Assembly: GCF_014023275.1 (NCBI RefSeq)
Contig: NZ_CP054698.1
Location: 2,976,001 to 3,040,000, forward strand
Direction of reading: 5' to 3'
DNA: 64,000 nt
DNA from: Nostoc edaphicum CCNP1411
GTDB taxonomy: Bacteria; Cyanobacteriota; Cyanobacteriia; Cyanobacteriales; Nostocaceae
In this document: positions 9,701 to 20,258 of the stretch, in pieces
Position numbering within the stretch: the stretch's first letter is position 1
Layout: every line of letters starts with the position of its first letter
The notes under the pieces: model-generated
Seen by the model: the letters and a program-made list of their open reading frames with translations, nothing else
Database searches by the model: none
Told to the model about the DNA's origin: nothing
Translations under genes and position numbers: made by a program

Positions 9701-10683
9701 TTACCCGCAGATGTATCAATCGATTCATCAGTGACTACCACACTTGTTTCACCATTGCGCTCTCGCCACAAAGTTAGAAGAGTACTAGCGATGAAAATAC
9801 TTGAATAAGCCCCGGCTGTAAAGCCAATAATTAAAGCTAAGGCAAAGTTTTTCAGTGTCTCGCCACCAAACAGAAAGATAGCGAATAATGATAGCATCGT
9901 GGTTAAAGTCGTGTTGATAGACCTTGCTAGGGTTTGGTTCACAGCATCATCCACAATGTCAGCGATCGCTCGATCGGGATTAATTTTCAGGGTTTCTCGA
10001 ATGCGATCGTAAATCACCACCGTATCGTTGACTGAAAAACCTGTAATTGTGAGTAAAGCAACGATGAACAGGCTATCTACTTCAGTACCCAGTACTAAAC
10101 CCAAAATCGAAAAGATCCCTGCCGTAATTAAGACATCATGTAATAGCGCAACGATCGCAAACACCGCATAATCCAACTGAAAACGGAAGCTCAAGTAGAT
10201 TATGATGCCTGCAAAGGAAACTATTAAAGCTATTACCCCAGACCTAAATAGTTCTGATCCCAGAGTAGGACCAACCGTGTCAAATTGATTTTTTTGTTGG
10301 TCAAAAGTACCGACTTTTTCACTTAAGGCATTTTGCAAATTGGTACGCTGTTCGCGATCCAAGTTTTTTGTGCGAATTGATATACCATTTTGTCCACCAG
10401 TGTCTCTGTCAGTGACAATTTGGATGCTGCTATCGCCCAGTCCTTGTTCTTTAGCTACTTCTCGGACGATATTAATATCAATTGGCTGGTCGCAGTTACC
10501 GGGTTTGGTACAATCCCGTTCAAACTGCAATCGTGTACCACCAACAAAATCTAAACTGGGACGTAGGGGTGCTTTGATATTCGGGTTTTGCCAAGAAATC
10601 ACCATTGAGATGAAACCGGCGAGAATGAAGGCACTAGAAATAGCCCACCAAAGCGATCGCGATTTGTTAATACTCAGTTTCAT
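9697..10683 (-). CDS. secF: Protein translocase subunit SecF
   Basis: A 328-residue SecF with an N-terminal membrane helix (about 10-30), a periplasmic/lumenal domain opening with [11 protein letters not shown], and five more helices holding the family motif [15 protein letters not shown]. SecF works with SecD to drive late steps of Sec export using the proton motive force. Its ATG overlaps the secD stop by one base (TAATG), so translation is probably coupled. Confidence 0.97.
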   Translation of the reverse strand: MKLSINKSRSLWWAISSAFILAGFISMVISWQNPNIKAPLRPSLDFVGGTRLQFERDCTKPGNCDQPIDINIVREVAKEQGLGDSSIQIVTDRDTGGQNGISIRTKNLDREQRTNLQNALSEKVGTFDQQKNQFDTVGPTLGSELFRSGVIALIVSFAGIIIYLSFRFQLDYAVFAIVALLHDVLITAGIFSILGLVLGTEVDSLFIVALLTITGFSVNDTVVIYDRIRETLKINPDRAIADIVDDAVNQTLARSINTTLTTMLSLFAIFLFGGETLKNFALALIIGFTAGAYSSIFIASTLLTLWRERNGETSVVVTDESIDTSAGN

Positions 10684-12113
10684 TAAGCCACCTCTGCCTT
10701 ATTTGATGTTGGCAGGTTCGGAGAGAAAAGTTCTGGTTTCTTGAATGCGGGAATTGTAATTGCTAAAAACATTAAGGTGCGACTACAGGTAACTGCTGTA
10801 AACATACTCACCATTACACCCAAGGCCAAAGTTAGGGCGAAGCCTTTTACCAAACCAGCCCCTAGCCAGAATAGTGCCGCACAGGCAATGACTGTAGTCA
10901 CGTTGCCGTCTAAAATACTGGAAAAGGCGCGGTAAAAACCAGATTCTACAGAACGATAAAGGGATTTGCCTGCTTGCAATTCTTCACGCGTCCGCTCAAA
11001 AATTAGCACATTCGCATCTACCGCCATCCCAATACTGAGGATGAAACCGGCAATTCCTGGTAGGGTCAGGGTGACACCCAATAAAGCAAAGGTAGCCCAG
11101 GTCAGCAATGCGTAAATCAATAGTGCGACATCGGCAATCAGTCCTGGTAGTCTATAGTACACCACCATAAATATTAATACTAAAGTCAGACCACCGATTC
11201 CAGCGTAGATACTGCTAGTGATGCTGTCTTTACCCAAGGTTGCTCCAACAGTGCGGATTTCGGCAATTTCTACTGGTACGGGTAATGCGCCACCTCGTAG
11301 CTGTACACCTAAGTCATTGGCTTGTTGTGGGGTAAACCGTCCTGTAATTACGGCAGAGCCACCAGTAATACCAGTGGCGGCAAATTCTATACCTACAGTA
11401 GGAGCGCTAATCAGTTCATTGTCCAGAAAAACACCAATGCTGCGCCCAGTACCGGCGAGATTTTTCGTCAAATTGGCAAACAGTTCACCACCCTGTTGGT
11501 CGAAGCGAATGGCAACATTCCAGTTGTCGCCTTGAGTGGGTTCACCGTATGCATCCTTGAGGTATTTGCCAATTAGCGGTGGATTAGTGCTTTCAAACAA
11601 TTCTGCGATCGCTTGATTACTGTTCTGTAAATCTTCTTGATTTTTGACAATTGCTGCTTTGTCGGTGCTCTTTCTCAACTCTTCTTGCTTGGCTTTCAAT
11701 TCGGCTCTAGATGCTTGGAAAGCAAGCAGTTGGGTTTCTGTATTCGGCTTTTGTGTCCGAAATTCTAACTGCGCTGTACCCCCTAGCACCCGTTCAGCTT
11801 GCTCTGGATCATTAACTCCTGGTAGTTGTACCAATATTTTATCTGTGCCGACTGTTTGAATTACTGGCTCAGAAACACCCAAACCATTAATCCGACCTTC
11901 GACAACTTTCTTCACACCTTCCAATTCTCGTTCGGTGATTTTGGGAATATCCGCTGATGGTTTCACCTGAATTGTGAGTTGTGACCCTCCGCGCAAGTCC
12001 AGTCCAAGGGGTATCGGAATTGTGGCAATCACCGTAATAGCGGCGATTATCAGGACTAAAATCAAAATTAATAGCGATCGCTGTCTTTGCATACCATAAC
12101 TCGCAACTGACAA
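10683..12113 (-). CDS. secD: Protein translocase subunit SecD
   Basis: A 476-residue SecD: first helix at about 12-32, then [13 protein letters not shown] at the start of the large periplasmic P1 domain (about 36-280), then five helices with [16 protein letters not shown], the signature carrying the conserved Asp and Arg of the translocase. An internal start at Met8 (MQRQRSLL) is possible. It is the upstream gene of the secD-secF pair, and pdhB ends about 110 bases downstream of its start on the same strand's upstream side. Confidence 0.97.
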   Translation of the reverse strand: MSVASYGMQRQRSLLILILVLIIAAITVIATIPIPLGLDLRGGSQLTIQVKPSADIPKITERELEGVKKVVEGRINGLGVSEPVIQTVGTDKILVQLPGVNDPEQAERVLGGTAQLEFRTQKPNTETQLLAFQASRAELKAKQEELRKSTDKAAIVKNQEDLQNSNQAIAELFESTNPPLIGKYLKDAYGEPTQGDNWNVAIRFDQQGGELFANLTKNLAGTGRSIGVFLDNELISAPTVGIEFAATGITGGSAVITGRFTPQQANDLGVQLRGGALPVPVEIAEIRTVGATLGKDSITSSIYAGIGGLTLVLIFMVVYYRLPGLIADVALLIYALLTWATFALLGVTLTLPGIAGFILSIGMAVDANVLIFERTREELQAGKSLYRSVESGFYRAFSSILDGNVTTVIACAALFWLGAGLVKGFALTLALGVMVSMFTAVTCSRTLMFLAITIPAFKKPELFSPNLPTSNKAEVA

Positions 12114-12221
12114 AGGCTATAATAGCGCTCTTTTATGGAGTTATGAGCAAGTATTGGGTACTGGGGATCGAGCATTGGGGATTGATTATTATCCTTATAC
12201 CCAGTCCCCAGTCCCCAATCC

Positions 12222-13205
12222 CTAGACTCGCAAAGCTACCATTTTTTCCACAGCTTCCACGATTTGCTCTGGTTGGATGATTGTTAGTCGTTCCAGATTA
12301 CCGTTATAAGGTGTGGGAATATCTTGGGAAGAAAGCCGTAGTACTGGCGCATCCAATTCATCGAATAAGCGATCGTTTATTGAGGCGATGACTTCTGCTC
12401 CAATACCCGCAGTTCGCATTGATTCTTCCACAACAATGACTTTATGGGTTTTTCTTATTGATGCACCAATGGTATCAAAATCTAATGGTTTGAGGGATAT
12501 TAAATCGATAACTTCTGGATCGTATCCTTGTTTTTCAAGAGTTTTCACAGCTTGCAACACATGATGCCGCATTCGCGAATAAGTAATAATTGTGACATCT
12601 TTACCCTCACGCACAACTTCTGCTTTATCCAGAGGTAGCAAGTATTCTTCTTCTGGTAAATCTTCTTTCAAGTTGTAAAGTAAAACGTGTTCAAAGAACA
12701 ACACTGGATTATCATCGCGGATAGCGGATTTTAGTAGACCTTTAGCATTTCTTGGTGTGGAACAGGCAACAATCTTCAACCCTGGCACAGCTTGGAAGTA
12801 AGTTTCTAGTCGCTGTGAATGTTCTGCGCCTAGCTGCCGTCCCACACCCCCAGGGCCGCGAATTACCATCGGAATTTTAAAGTTACCGCCGGAAGTATAG
12901 CGGAGCATCCCAGCGTTGTTGGATATTTGATTAAAGGCGAGCAATAAAAAGCCCATATTCATGCCTTCAATGATGGGGCGTAACCCAGTCATTGCGGCTC
13001 CCACAGCCATCCCAGTAAAGCTATTTTCAGCGATTGGGGTGTCTAGAATGCGGAGTTCGCCATATTTTTGGTACAGGTCTTTGGTAACTTTATAGGAACC
13101 GCCGTAATGTCCTACATCTTCACCGAGAACGAATACGCTGGAATCACGTGCCATTTCTTCATCAATGGCTTCCCGTAAGGCGTTGAAGAATAGTGTTTCT
13201 GCCAT
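12222..13205 (-). CDS. pdhB: Pyruvate dehydrogenase E1 component beta subunit
   Basis: A full-length (327-residue) transketolase-like E1 beta subunit, [18 protein letters not shown] at the start. [12 protein letters not shown] and the cofactor-region Glu are present, followed by GAEHSQRLE and the C-terminal transketolase domain (about 190-320) with [11 protein letters not shown]. With E1 alpha it makes the thiamine-diphosphate-dependent decarboxylase of the pyruvate dehydrogenase complex; the alpha gene is not in the window. The spacer to secD carries heptamer-like CCCCAGT repeats. Confidence 0.95.
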   Translation of the reverse strand: MAETLFFNALREAIDEEMARDSSVFVLGEDVGHYGGSYKVTKDLYQKYGELRILDTPIAENSFTGMAVGAAMTGLRPIIEGMNMGFLLLAFNQISNNAGMLRYTSGGNFKIPMVIRGPGGVGRQLGAEHSQRLETYFQAVPGLKIVACSTPRNAKGLLKSAIRDDNPVLFFEHVLLYNLKEDLPEEEYLLPLDKAEVVREGKDVTIITYSRMRHHVLQAVKTLEKQGYDPEVIDLISLKPLDFDTIGASIRKTHKVIVVEESMRTAGIGAEVIASINDRLFDELDAPVLRLSSQDIPTPYNGNLERLTIIQPEQIVEAVEKMVALRV

Positions 13206-13571
13206 TTAGACCTTTTAGTACGATTATGGTTTTAGAATTTTATCGTGCTGCTGTCACAAATACAGTGAGCGATCGCACTAGTTAGAGATTGGGTTGTTTA
13301 AACGATCCTCTTCATTGGAGCAAGAATATAAGAAACGTGGAGCCAAATAAAACGCAAAACTTTAACTCCGTAACAGAGGCGGAATGGACAGCTGATTCTC
13401 AGATATATAGTTGCTGTTGCATTCCGTCAAGCTTAACGCATCAATACTTGAGAAAAATTATGTTACGAAAATCACTAACGCACCCTACATTAGGAGTTGC
13501 AAATTCATAAATCCACCTACCTAAGTTAGATTTTATAGGTTTTAGGACTTACGCATTGACAATCGCAATCC
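13206..13571. other. Intergenic region without a supported gene
   Basis: A 73-codon frame (13289-13510) has no recognisable features and ends in a CTAACGCACCCTACATTAGG stretch that looks like a dispersed repeat, so I do not call it. The pdhB promoter should lie near 13210-13290. An HIP1 site is at 13270-13277. Confidence 0.4.
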
Positions 13572-13904
13572 TTAAAATACCGACTCAAAAGGTTTTTTCC
13601 GATAACGCCGATAAATATCAAAATCACTGTCCAAAGTAGCGTAGGCGTATTCCGCCGCAGGCATCGCAGCAATATCTAAGCGTTCCGAAATGACGATCAA
13701 TGATAAATCTGCAAAATCCCCTGGTAAATCTCTGTACTGAGTATTCAACTCAGCAATACGCGAAAAATCTTGAGGTAATAATTGCTCACACTCATAGAGT
13801 TGTAGCACCAGCCAAACCCAAAATACCAAAATCTCACACCCAGACACCAAAACACAACTCTGTGCCTCTGCGCCTCTGCGTGAGATTTCTAAATTCTTGC
13901 TCAA
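13572..13904 (-). pseudogene. PIN-domain (VapC-like) toxin fragment with a repeat inserted in frame
   Basis: Only the C-terminal half of a PIN nuclease is present: DLPGDFADLSLIVISERLDIAA, then ATLDSDFDIYRRYR, the usual end of VapC-type proteins with the late acidic residues. Between these blocks eight residues (MPAAEYAY) are encoded by a GC-rich dispersed repeat at about 13633-13660 that breaks the expected IATLD motif. The N-terminal half with the first catalytic Asp is missing. The frame's beginning (SRRGAEAQS and the following 25 residues) is encoded by a CTCTGCG-type repeat. No antitoxin gene is adjacent. I regard it as a decayed toxin gene. Confidence 0.75.
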
Positions 13905-13913
13905 TCGCTCACC

Positions 13914-14894
13914 TTACTTTAACCATCGCGCCGCATCTTTGGCATGGTAAGTCAAAATCAAGTCTGCACCAGCCCGTTTAAAGCCTGTTAAAGTCTCCAT
14001 AACCACGCGCTCCTCATCAATCCAACCATTGAGAGCCGCAGCTTTCACCATCGCATACTCACCAGAAACATTGTAAGCTGCAACGGGTAAGTTACTCGCT
14101 TCCTTCACGCGCCAGATAATGTCCATGTATGCCAAGGCTGGCTTAACCATGAGCATATCAGCACCTTCAGCGATATCCAATTCAATCTCTTTAATTGCTT
14201 CGCGGGCGTTACCTGGGTCCATTTGGTAAGTTCTTCTGTCCCCAAATTGTGGTGTCGAGTCTGCTGCATCCCGAAATGGGCCATAATAACCCGAAGCATA
14301 CTTAGCAGCATAAGACAAAATCGGCGTGTCTTGAAATCCTGCTTCATCTAAACCCTGACGAATTGCTTGCACAAACCCATCCATCATCCCCGAAGGCGCA
14401 ATGATATCCGCACCGGCTTTCGCTTGAGAAACTGCTGTTTTTTTCAACAATTCCAAAGTTGGGTCATTTAAAACTCGTCCCGTTAAATCACCAACTTGTA
14501 AATAACCACAATGACCGTGGCTGGTATACTCACACAAACAAGTATCAGCAATTACAATCAAATCTGGCACTGCTGCTTTTACCGCCGTCGCTGCTTTTTG
14601 GACGATACCGCAATCATGCCAAGCGCCAGTAGCATCCACATCTTTATCAGCCGGAATCCCAAATAAAATAATCGAAGGAATTCCTAAGTCGTAAACTTCT
14701 TTTGCTTCTTCAACAATTTTATCTACCGAAAGTTGGTAGACTCCGGGCATGGATTTCACCTCGTTAGCGATTCCCTCACCGGGTACGGCAAATAATGGGT
14801 AGATTAAATCGCTTGTTGTTAAAACAGTTTCACGAACCATCCGACGCAGTTGGGGATGAGTACGCAGACGACGGGGACGATGTGTAGGAAACAT
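13914..14894 (-). CDS. hemB: Delta-aminolevulinic acid dehydratase (porphobilinogen synthase)
   Basis: The 326-residue HemB condenses two 5-aminolevulinate molecules to porphobilinogen, the first common step toward haem, chlorophyll and phycobilins. The Schiff-base lysines are K198 ([15 protein letters not shown]) and K251 ([10 protein letters not shown]). The metal-site region [14 protein letters not shown] (about 118-130) keeps three cysteines, suggesting a zinc-type active site. The N-terminal arm starts [17 protein letters not shown] as in other cyanobacteria. Confidence 0.97.
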   Translation of the reverse strand: MFPTHRPRRLRTHPQLRRMVRETVLTTSDLIYPLFAVPGEGIANEVKSMPGVYQLSVDKIVEEAKEVYDLGIPSIILFGIPADKDVDATGAWHDCGIVQKAATAVKAAVPDLIVIADTCLCEYTSHGHCGYLQVGDLTGRVLNDPTLELLKKTAVSQAKAGADIIAPSGMMDGFVQAIRQGLDEAGFQDTPILSYAAKYASGYYGPFRDAADSTPQFGDRRTYQMDPGNAREAIKEIELDIAEGADMLMVKPALAYMDIIWRVKEASNLPVAAYNVSGEYAMVKAAALNGWIDEERVVMETLTGFKRAGADLILTYHAKDAARWLK

Positions 14895-15305
14895 AAAATT
14901 TTATGAAGAAAAACAACGCAATTGGACACAAAACAAAGCGTCACAAAAGCAGGCTAAAATTTTCCTGCCGTCAGACAGACTACAAACAGTGCTTAACTGT
15001 CCTTTTGCCCTACTCTTAATCAAGTTGTGGGGCAATTTTGTATTCTACAGCTTGGTTGCATCTATCCGACGGACTGGAAAAAAAACAACATAGTAAGCAA
15101 TTCAAAATTCAGAATGGTTAAGGCTGTCTATTGGCAAAATTTTGGCGAATTGAGGGTTGAAATTTAAACGCAAAGTGGCGCAGAGGTAAACGCAGAGGCA
15201 CGCAGAGAATTTGCTACTAATTAATGAAAGGTTGTACTTGGTAGTAAATAACTGACAATGCCCAATGCCCCATGCCCCATGCCCCATTCCCAATGATAAT
15301 TTGTG
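14895..15305. other. hemB upstream region with a dispersed repeat and heptamers
   Basis: The hemB promoter should be in 14895-15080; I see no clear boxes. From about 15147 to 15216 there is a dispersed element (GAATTGAGGGTTGAAATTTA, then ACGCAGAGGCACGCAGAG-type units). A second copy is at 21344-21415. At about 15258-15290 there are CCCCATG/CCAATGC heptamer copies. Confidence 0.65.
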
Positions 15306-15665
15306 TTAAAAAACTCGGAAAATATAGGGATAGCGGAAGGGTATATCAGGATTACTGAAAACTCCGATGAGTGCCCAAATTGTTAATCCCCAGTGCAATA
15401 GATATCCCAGACCGGCTAGTGGCCCCAGCAATAATAGAGGTAATACTAACCAACCGAATAGAAAAAACAACGCTCCCAGAATTCCTCCGTAAAGCCAGAC
15501 ATTAAAGTGGAAATTGATGGATTCTTTGGCGTTTTCTTTAACAACAGGATCATCAGAGACGAGCAGTATAGCGATAGGTATACCTACAGATACCAAGGTT
15601 GTGCTGAAAAATATAGCTCCATGCGACAAGGCAGATAGAAGCTTTCGCTTGTCTGTGTCGTACAT
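15306..15665 (-). CDS. DUF4870 domain-containing membrane protein
   Basis: A 119-residue protein with three hydrophobic segments (about 14-35, 58-75 and 80-105). The DUF4870 hallmarks are visible: RKLLSALSHGAIFF at the start, DDPVVKENAKESINFHFN before the second segment, and a short polar tail. These Tic20-like small membrane proteins are common in cyanobacteria and their function is not established. The gene stands alone, divergent from prfC. Confidence 0.85.
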   Translation of the reverse strand: MYDTDKRKLLSALSHGAIFFSTTLVSVGIPIAILLVSDDPVVKENAKESINFHFNVWLYGGILGALFFLFGWLVLPLLLLGPLAGLGYLLHWGLTIWALIGVFSNPDIPFRYPYIFRVF

Positions 15666-15789
15666 TCTTTTCTCCTATTTAGTCAGATTGTTGGTTATAT
15701 TACGACCCTATCACGAGCATCGTTGTCTTAAGATTAAAAGACTTACAAGAGCCAAGAAAAATTAAGTTAGCTAACAAACAAATACACTT

Positions 15790-17418
15790 ATGTCTACTGA
15801 ACTTCAGTCTGAACTTATTCAAGCGGTTGAACTTCGCCGCAATTTTGCGATTATATCTCACCCTGATGCGGGTAAAACTACACTAACAGAAAAGCTACTT
15901 CTGTACGGAGGTGCAATTCACGAAGCTGGGGCGGTGAAGGCGCGACGGGCGCAGCGAAAGGCTACCTCTGACTGGATGGCGATGGAGCAACAACGGGGTA
16001 TTTCCATCACCTCCACAGTGTTGCAATTTGAATACCGGAACTGTCAAATAAATTTATTAGATACGCCGGGACACCAAGATTTCAGTGAAGATACTTATCG
16101 GACACTTGCCGCCGCCGATAATGCCGTGATGCTGATTGATGCGGCAAAAGGTTTGGAACCCCAAACCCGCAAATTGTTTGAAGTGTGTAAGTTGCGGGGT
16201 ATCCCGATTTTTACATTTGTCAACAAGCTCGATCGCCCAGGTAGGGAACCTCTGGAACTGTTGGATGAAATTGAGCAAGAATTGGGATTACAAACCTATG
16301 CGGTCAACTGGCCGATTGGTATGGGCGATCGCTTTAAAGGTATTTTTGACCGACACAAGCAACAAATACACCTCTTTGAGCGCAGTTTCCACGGTAGCCG
16401 CGAAGCCCGTGATACGATAATCGAGTTAGGTGATCCGAGAATAGAAGAACAGCTAGAACAAGACATCTACCACCAACTGAAAAACGATCTAGAACTGTTA
16501 GAAGGAGTTGGGCCAGAGCTAGATTTACAGTTGATACACGAAGGCAAAATGACGCCTGTGTTCTTTGGTAGCGCCATGACTAACTTCGGGGTAGAGTTAT
16601 TCCTCAAGTATTTCCTCGACTATGCCCTCAAACCCGGTTCTCATGTCAGCAGTGTTGGCGAAGTTCCACCTACATACCCAGAATTTTCGGGGTTTGTCTT
16701 CAAACTGCAAGCGAATATGGACCCGAAGCACCGCGATCGCGTCGCATTTATCCGGGTCTGCACTGGTAAGTTTGAAAAAGATATGATGGTGAATCACGCC
16801 CGCATTGGTAAACTCATCCGTCTATCTCGCCCGCAAAAACTCTTTGCTCAAGAGCGGGAATCGATTGATGTGGCTTATCCTGGCGATGTGATCGGTTTGA
16901 ATAATCCCGGTGTTTTTGCGATCGGGGATACAATCTACACGGGACAAAAACTCGAATATGAGGGGATTCCGTATTTCTCGCCGGAACTGTTTGCGTCTAT
17001 GAGGAATCCCAACCCCTCAAAATCTAAACAATTCCAAAAAGGCGTTGCGGAATTGCGAGAAGAAGGTGCTGTACAAATTATGTATTCAATTGATGAAGCC
17101 AAGCGCGATCCAATTTTGGCGGCGGTGGGTCAGTTGCAATTCGAGGTAGTGCAGTTTCGCTTACAAAATGAATATGGTGTAGAAACCATATTAGAGTTAT
17201 TGCCCTACAGTGTCGCCCGTTGGGTTGAGGGTGGTTGGGAAGCATTAGAAAAAGTGGGACGAATATTCAACACCACTACAGTTAAAGACAGTATGGGACG
17301 CCCAGTGTTACTATTCCGCAATGAATGGAATTGTCAACAATTATTGGGCGACCATCCAGAGTTAAAATTAAGCGCGATCGCTCCAGTATTTTCTAGTCAA
17401 AAACCAGTGGAGGAATGA
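15790..17418 (+). CDS. prfC: Peptide chain release factor 3 (RF3)
   Basis: A 542-residue translational GTPase. The P-loop is HPDAGKTT (24-31), the switch region contains [14 protein letters not shown], the G3 motif is DTPGHQDF and G4 is [10 protein letters not shown]3-type downstream domains and a C-terminal domain IV region follow. RF3 recycles RF1 and RF2 from the ribosome after peptide release. The family's EF-G-like extra domains are absent, as expected for RF3. The leader contains no strong Shine-Dalgarno. Confidence 0.97.
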   Translation: MSTELQSELIQAVELRRNFAIISHPDAGKTTLTEKLLLYGGAIHEAGAVKARRAQRKATSDWMAMEQQRGISITSTVLQFEYRNCQINLLDTPGHQDFSEDTYRTLAAADNAVMLIDAAKGLEPQTRKLFEVCKLRGIPIFTFVNKLDRPGREPLELLDEIEQELGLQTYAVNWPIGMGDRFKGIFDRHKQQIHLFERSFHGSREARDTIIELGDPRIEEQLEQDIYHQLKNDLELLEGVGPELDLQLIHEGKMTPVFFGSAMTNFGVELFLKYFLDYALKPGSHVSSVGEVPPTYPEFSGFVFKLQANMDPKHRDRVAFIRVCTGKFEKDMMVNHARIGKLIRLSRPQKLFAQERESIDVAYPGDVIGLNNPGVFAIGDTIYTGQKLEYEGIPYFSPELFASMRNPNPSKSKQFQKGVAELREEGAVQIMYSIDEAKRDPILAAVGQLQFEVVQFRLQNEYGVETILELLPYSVARWVEGGWEALEKVGRIFNTTTVKDSMGRPVLLFRNEWNCQQLLGDHPELKLSAIAPVFSSQKPVEE

Positions 17419-17424
17419 AGAAGA

Positions 17425-17512
17425 ATCCAGAATACAGAATTCAGAATTCAGAATTAATCCTACCAGAAGTCCCAACTGAATTCTGACTCCTGACTCCTGA
17501 CTCCTGAATTCA
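17425..17512. repeat. AGAATTC/ACTCCTG heptamer repeats after prfC
   Basis: Copies of CAGAATT (about 17430-17455) face copies of ACTCCTG (about 17482-17505). The two blocks are partly complementary (GAATTCTGA), so they can form a stem-loop downstream of prfC. A terminator role is possible but not shown. Confidence 0.65.
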
Positions 17513-17630
17513 ATCTTTATCGTTCACTTGACAAGCAAAACTTGAGCGCGGTTGAGTTCCACGGCATCCGAGGTTCGCGCTTTTGCACAAACGTGGATCA
17601 CCTAGAAGAGATTGGAGTGCCAGAATTTGT

Positions 17631-19901
17631 ATGCCTTCACATGCCAAATCGTCTTTGGAGGCTGGTTTAGTTGCCCTCAAGCAGGGAAATTACCAAACAG
17701 CGATCGCTCACTTAGAACCTATTGCTAGTAGCCAAAGCAATGGTACTGCTAGCTTACAAGCCCAAGTTGGTTTAGTGATGGCTTATGCTCGCACTGGCGA
17801 AGTGTCCAAAGCGATCGCTATATCCCAGAATCTCATTGAGAGTAATAATCCGCAAGTTCAAGAGTGGGCAACACGCGCTCTCGAACACCTGACAAAACGT
17901 AAAAAACGCGATCAAGAATCAAAAAATGTCGAAACTGGATTTGTTGCCTTTAATAATTCAACTCCAGATTCTGCCCCAGTTCCCCCCCCGGAAACTCCTA
18001 CATTAGAGGAAAAACCAAAAGATCAAGTCACAGAAAGCAAAAGCGACGACTCCCCGTCGATGGTGCCACTCGCTAGACTCAAAGCTACGGTAGCATCTCC
18101 ATTACCACCACCGACGACTGCACCCCTAAATGGCTTCATGGGTTCTGTGACTCGCACCCAAGCCAAATTATTCGGTGTTATTTATTGGCGGCAAGCACAA
18201 CGCGCTAGAGCATGGCAACCGCTACGCAAACCGAAATTAATTCCTTTGCGGCTACTGTCAGCAGGGACATTCATCGCCCTGTTTTGGGTTATGCGAGAAA
18301 TCCTGAAGTTAGCATTGGGATTCATCAACCAGACTTTAGTCAAACTACCTTATCTGGAGCCGCTGCAACTTTTATACCGCGATCCTACTAGATTGTTGCT
18401 AATAGTATTGGTGATTTTAATCGGAGTATCACCTTGGTTGCTGGATCTGCTACTGGCGAAATTGTATGGTCAGCGAGAATTTCCTAAAGATGTATTGAAT
18501 ACCCATAGCCGCGAAGCCGTTCGGGTGCTACAACGTTGTTGCCAACAGCGACACTGGCCCATACCCAAACTGCGGATTTTACCAATGGCTGCACCAATTA
18601 TCCTGACTTATGGTAGTTTACCACGTAATGCCAGGATTGTTGTGAGTCAAGGGCTATTAGAGCAATTAGCAGATGATGAAATCGCCACTATTTACGCCAC
18701 GCAATTAGGGCATATTGCTCACTGGGATTTTGCTGTGATGTCTTTGTTGCTGCTGGTGACACTACCAATTCATCAGCTATATCAGCAAGTGTCGCAGTGG
18801 GGAGACAAAATATCAGCGAAAATTTGGCGCTGGCCGGTGACAATTGTGGCTAGTCTAATTTATGGAGTTTGGTCTTTGCTGACTGGGACTGGATTGTGGT
18901 TATCGCGGTTGCGGCTTTATTATAGCGATCGCGTTGCATCTGAAATTACTGGCAATCCCAATGCCCTGATTCGTGCTTTACTCAAAATTGCTATTGGTAT
19001 TGCAGCTGATATCCAAAAACAGGAACAGACGAGTTGGCAACTAGAAAGCTTAAATCTTTTGACACCAGTCAGCTACCAACAGAGCCTCGCTTTGGGCACT
19101 ATTGCCAGCAATCTATCTTTTGAAGCCTTTTTGAAATGGGATACTGCCAATCCCTATCGCCGATGGTTTACGATTAATAGTAGTCATCCTTTGATAGGCG
19201 ATCGCATCGAACGCCTCTGCCAAATAGCCCGTCACTGGCATCTAGACACCGAGCTACATTTTGCTAGCGAACCATCAAAGGTGAAGCGTCAGTCTTTCTT
19301 ATTACAAATCGCTCCCTGGTTGGGAATCCCTCTAGGGGTTTTGTTTGCAGCTTTAGTCTGGATAACCTGGCAACTAGCATTCACACTAAAGTTTTTAAAT
19401 CTAAAGTGGATATACGAAGATTGGTCTTTCATTACAGGCTGTCTTCTGATTGGCTTTAGCATCGGTACAGTGATGCGGATTAATTCTTTCTTCCCCGATA
19501 TCAAACCTGACACTGTGCAAACTGACGACTACTTACCCAACCTCTTATCTGACCCTTCTGCCTTACCAATTGATAGCGTCAGCGTGCGTCTTGTGGGCAA
19601 ATTATTAGGTCGTCAAGGCACTAGCAACTCCCTAGCGCAAGATTTAATCCTCCAATCCAGCGCAGGTTTAGTGAAATTACACCACATTTCTTGGCTAGGA
19701 CAGTCAGTTAATCATCAGGATCTAATTGGTAGGCAAATTATCGTTACAGGTTGGTTCCGCCGAGGAGCAACACCTTGGATCGATATCCAAACCTTGGAAA
19801 CTCAAAGTGGTAAAACCATTCATAGCCCTCATCCCATTTGGTCTACTTTTTTAGCAGTTGCAGCACAGGCTTGGGGCGCATACGTTTTTCTTACTGGTTA
19901 G
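17631..19901 (+). CDS. M48-like membrane protein with TPR-like N-terminus and degenerate zinc motif
   Basis: I choose the ATG at 17631 (756 residues); the 16 earlier codons from 17583 are unlike protein starts of this type. The N-terminus (about 5-90) is a helical-repeat domain (LEAGLVALKQGNYQTAIAHL). A disordered Pro-rich linker, two or three membrane segments and an M48/Ste24-like domain follow. At the position of the zinc-binding HExxH the sequence reads TQLGH (T357, Q358, H361; codons at 18699-18713). The downstream ExxxD ligand segment reads LYYSD. So the first His, the catalytic Glu and the Glu ligand are missing and proteolysis is unlikely. More membrane helices and a beta-rich C-terminal domain follow. 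It probably acts as a scaffold or pseudo-protease; true role unknown. Confidence 0.8.
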   Translation: MPSHAKSSLEAGLVALKQGNYQTAIAHLEPIASSQSNGTASLQAQVGLVMAYARTGEVSKAIAISQNLIESNNPQVQEWATRALEHLTKRKKRDQESKNVETGFVAFNNSTPDSAPVPPPETPTLEEKPKDQVTESKSDDSPSMVPLARLKATVASPLPPPTTAPLNGFMGSVTRTQAKLFGVIYWRQAQRARAWQPLRKPKLIPLRLLSAGTFIALFWVMREILKLALGFINQTLVKLPYLEPLQLLYRDPTRLLLIVLVILIGVSPWLLDLLLAKLYGQREFPKDVLNTHSREAVRVLQRCCQQRHWPIPKLRILPMAAPIILTYGSLPRNARIVVSQGLLEQLADDEIATIYATQLGHIAHWDFAVMSLLLLVTLPIHQLYQQVSQWGDKISAKIWRWPVTIVASLIYGVWSLLTGTGLWLSRLRLYYSDRVASEITGNPNALIRALLKIAIGIAADIQKQEQTSWQLESLNLLTPVSYQQSLALGTIASNLSFEAFLKWDTANPYRRWFTINSSHPLIGDRIERLCQIARHWHLDTELHFASEPSKVKRQSFLLQIAPWLGIPLGVLFAALVWITWQLAFTLKFLNLKWIYEDWSFITGCLLIGFSIGTVMRINSFFPDIKPDTVQTDDYLPNLLSDPSALPIDSVSVRLVGKLLGRQGTSNSLAQDLILQSSAGLVKLHHISWLGQSVNHQDLIGRQIIVTGWFRRGATPWIDIQTLETQSGKTIHSPHPIWSTFLAVAAQAWGAYVFLTG

Positions 19902-20073
19902 TCATTGGTCATTTGTCATTGGTCATTAGCAAAGGACAAAGGACGAAGGACGAAGGACAAAGGACAAAGGACGAAGGACAAAGGACAAAGGACAAAGGAC
20001 AAAGGACAAAGGACAAAGGACAAAGGACAAAGGACAAAGGACAAAGGACAAAGGACAAAGGACAAAGGACAAA
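19902..20073. repeat. Heptamer tandem array AAAGGAC (about 20 copies)
   Basis: After a few GTCATTG/GTCATTT units, copies of AAAGGAC run from about 19931 to 20073, with an occasional GAAGGAC variant. It is the longest tandem array in the window. Open frames across it on both strands are repeat artefacts. The array sits between the M48-like gene and a putative small RNA. Confidence 0.95.
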
Positions 20074-20167
20074 TCGGAATGTAAACAAAAGTTGCAGGTT
20101 TTCTTTACAAGTGTTACATTTATTTACACAAACATTAGCAGCCAACATAACTCAGCACTACAGCTTA

Positions 20168-20258
20168 GTGATGAATTCGGATGCTTTTCCCCCACTCCAT
20201 ACCTTTTTATCCTCCCAACACAGCAGGAAATCAACCAGCCACCGGCTGGTTTTTGTTT
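20168..20258 (+). ncRNA. Putative small RNA of the Yfr2 / Cyano-1 type
   Basis: A 5' hairpin is closed by GGAT (20179-20182) and ATCC (20209-20212). Its loop carries TTTTCCCCCACTCCATACC (20185-20203), a pyrimidine-rich sequence resembling the conserved loop of the cyanobacterial Yfr2 family. A single-stranded linker and a strong intrinsic terminator end it. This two-hairpin layout fits Yfr2. The 5' end is not known; I place it near 20168. The assignment rests on memory of the loop consensus and on structure, not on a covariance search. Confidence 0.5.
20233..20258 (+). terminator. Rho-independent terminator
   Basis: The stem AACCAGCC/GGCTGGTT (20233-20240 and 20244-20251) has the three-base loop ACC and is followed by a T-rich tail. 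It is the 3' end of the putative small RNA. Confidence 0.85.

Noticed and set aside
12313..12564. Open frames opposite secD, pdhB, psaA and psaB
   Set aside because: They are antisense shadows of well-supported genes and show no independent features.
13289..13510. 73-codon frame upstream of pdhB
   Set aside because: No family features, no ribosome site, and its end coincides with a dispersed repeat.
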